Shown here piece by piece: positions 31,637-32,808 of a stretch of 32,808 nt of DNA (positions are counted from its first letter, which is position 1; every line of letters starts with the position of its first letter). Source of the DNA: JAVBMC01 sp031552845 (GTDB lineage Bacteria; Verrucomicrobiota; Kiritimatiellia; RFP12; DVOR01). The translations under genes and the position numbers were made by a program. The stretch spans positions 1-32,808 of the forward strand of contig JAVBMC010000076.1 of assembly GCA_031552845.1 (NCBI GenBank), given 5' to 3'. The notes beneath the pieces are model-generated. The model ran no database searches. It saw nothing but the letters and a program-made list of their open reading frames with translations, and had not been told where the DNA came from.

Positions 31637-32365
31637 ATGTCAAAAGTTACACTCATCAAGCGGCCCGCATTGCTGGCCGAACAGAAGGAACGCGGGGAGT
31701 ACATCTACGCCACGCAAATGGGGAAGAAGCTCCCTTCCAAAAAACTCGCCAAGCTCATCGCGGCCTCCGGCACTACCGTCTCGGAAGCCGATGTGATGGC
31801 GGTGCTGCACAACCTCGGGCAAGTCATCGTCAACGAAGTCATGCACGGCATGGCTGTTGAGATCCCCGGCGTCGGCAGCATCCACCTGCACGCAGGCGGG
31901 CTCATGGATAAAGACGGCAACGATATCTCTCCCAAGGGACGGCGTTTCCGCATGAAGATGACCTTTAACAAGTCTCTTCAAAGTCAAGTCGTCAGCCCTG
32001 ATAACATCGCTGTTACATTGGTCGACTTCAAGGCCAAAACTCCCGTGCTCACGCGTTTGGACGATGCCCTCAGCGGCACGGCTAATACGCAGCTCACGCC
32101 TGGCGGTATGGCCGGTATCCGCGGGCAGTGCCTACGCATCCATCCTCTCATGGGCGATGAAGGCGTCTGGTTCATTCCGCAAGGCGTCGGCGATATTGTG
32201 CGTGCTGCGACCTTCCTCGATAATAAACCAGCCCGTCTGACGTTTGCCATTCCGGTCGAACTGCAGCGGGGGATGACCTATCGTGTCGAGGTCCGTACGC
32301 GCATCAATCGCAGCAAAAAGCTCGCTGTTGGCACGCTTACGGAACTGCTGGCCGTGGCTGAATAA
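31637..32365 (+). CDS. HU-like DNA-binding protein with C-terminal DUF4469-type domain
   Basis: A 242-aa protein. The first 120 residues follow the HU/IHF-related fold seen in Bacteroidota and PVC proteins: an N-terminal helix pair with SKKLAKLIAASGTTVSEADVMAVL, then the beta-arm region VEIPGVGSIHLHAGG and GRRFRMKMTFNKSL. The remaining residues (about 130-242) resemble the immunoglobulin-like DUF4469 extension: TPGGMAGIRGQCLRI, GVWFIPQG, and the final YRVEVRTRINRSKKLAVGTL. It is probably a nucleoid protein. AAGGA precedes the ATG. It has its own promoter and terminator, so it is a single-gene unit. Confidence 0.83.
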   Translation: MSKVTLIKRPALLAEQKERGEYIYATQMGKKLPSKKLAKLIAASGTTVSEADVMAVLHNLGQVIVNEVMHGMAVEIPGVGSIHLHAGGLMDKDGNDISPKGRRFRMKMTFNKSLQSQVVSPDNIAVTLVDFKAKTPVLTRLDDALSGTANTQLTPGGMAGIRGQCLRIHPLMGDEGVWFIPQGVGDIVRAATFLDNKPARLTFAIPVELQRGMTYRVEVRTRINRSKKLAVGTLTELLAVAE

Positions 32366-32391
32366 CCATTGATTACATAAACGCTTAAATG

Positions 32392-32418
32392 GGCGGAGGT
32401 GCAAACCTCCGCCTTTTT
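32392..32418 (+). terminator. Intrinsic terminator after the HU-like gene
   Basis: A perfect 9-bp stem, GGCGGAGGT with ACCTCCGCC (32392-32400 and 32405-32413), has a GCAA loop and is followed by five T. Confidence 0.92.
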
Positions 32419-32438
32419 CATGCCTATTTGCAAGCAAC

Positions 32439-32645
32439 ATCCAAGCAAGGAACTGGTCCGAATCCTTCTTTAGAAAGGGTTCATGAGACTCCCGCCTCAC
32501 ACACCCGATCCTTCCTTGGAACGGGACCATGACTAAGGAGCCACGCACACCCTCTCCAAGTAAGCACGCACTCCACATCCAAGTAAGGAGCGACACCCGT
32601 ACCAACCAAGGATGCACACTACATCCTTCCTTGGATCGATTTTGA
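32439..32645. repeat. Nine-unit 23-bp tandem array
   Basis: Nine consecutive units of exactly 23 bp start at 32439, 32462, 32485, 32508, 32531, 32554, 32577, 32600 and 32623. ATCC opens units 1, 2, 4, 7 and 9, all in register. The first 13 bases are of two kinds, ATCCAAGYAAGGA (units 1 and 7, with variants in 5, 6 and 8) and ATCCTTCCTTGGA (units 4 and 9, with a variant in 2). The last ten are more variable, often like CGCACACCC. Unit 3 is the most decayed. There is no gene in 32366-32691. Confidence 0.85.
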
Positions 32646-32691
32646 GGCACCCCTTTGTTTTCTCACAGGGGGTTCATTGCAATAAATGATT

Positions 32692-32808
32692 TCACTTTCT
32701 GGCGACTTTTTTCAAGGCGGCATTCCAGAGCTCAAGAGCGCTTTGCCCGTCAAAGATCTTGCGAGGGAGCCGGTTGATGAAGGCGACGCCTTCGGCCAGT
32801 TCGCGGTG
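32692..32808 (-). CDS. C-terminal end of a possible IS30-like transposase (partial)
   Basis: The window cuts this frame. The visible 38 codons (minus strand, TGA at 32692-32694) end in INRLPRKIFDGQSALELW followed by a basic tail. The pattern N-x-x-PRK-x-x-x-G-x-(S/T)-A-x-E resembles the C-terminal end of IS30-type integrase domains. No inverted repeat can be identified, so an IS boundary is not claimed. Confidence 0.4.
   Translation of the reverse strand, partial: HRELAEGVAFINRLPRKIFDGQSALELWNAALKKVARK

Noticed and set aside
32439..32645. Possible CRISPR array because of the regular spacing
   Set aside because: The 23-bp units have no constant repeat plus unique spacer layout, are too short, and no cas gene is present in the window.

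Overview
The window is gene-dense, GC-rich bacterial chromosome. It holds a complete F1Fo-ATP synthase operon, several housekeeping genes and a scatter of polysaccharide-related genes. The combination fits a gut or rumen member of the PVC group (Kiritimatiellota, Lentisphaerota or Verrucomicrobiota): secreted GH5 and SGNH carbohydrate enzymes, an HU-like protein with a C-terminal extension of the DUF4469 type, a Hanks-type kinase and an ApgM-type mutase. That placement is inference; there is no rRNA gene to settle it.

Layout. 1-500: intergenic, with a 22-bp-period palindrome array and the atp promoter. 501-6816: atpBEFHAGDC, co-directional and tightly packed, with a very short epsilon subunit. 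6821-8700: three genes continuing the same direction (CBM9-like, SGNH esterase, EF-hand protein), closed by a strong terminator. 8775-11710 (minus): gpmI, an N-acetylmuramoyl-L-alanine amidase and a membrane protein, preceded by tRNA-Ala(CGC). 12024-12578 (minus): a TM2-domain gene behind a strong promoter and a long structured leader or small RNA that ends in an attenuator-like terminator. 12942-15593 (minus): rpsO-pnp with a structured rpsO leader. 15642-17199: GH5 endoglucanase. 17200-18162: gene-free, repeat-rich. 18163-20732 (minus): pyrimidine-nucleoside phosphorylase and an AT-richer secreted orphan. 20816-21207: a small membrane orphan. 21468-27093: NtrC-type regulator, secreted CxxCxGxG-repeat protein, Ser/Thr kinase, ApgM-family enzyme and galE. 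27149-31281 (minus): zinc-binding orphan, SNase-like nuclease, DinG-type helicase and EF-P. 31343-32418: HU-like protein. 32439-32808: a 23-bp tandem array, then the end of a possible transposase.

The most unusual signal is not a gene. Three intergenic regions (172-280, 17660-17771, 32439-32645), and weakly a fourth (12700-12832), are built from degenerate units that repeat every 22-23 bp. The unit sequence differs from place to place while the period stays the same, and many units are palindromic or form mini-hairpins. The second is the minus-strand RNA at 12311-12543, with a near-consensus promoter, three hairpins and mutually exclusive terminator and antiterminator pairings. The third is the regulator / CxxCxGxG protein / kinase cluster at 21537-24859.
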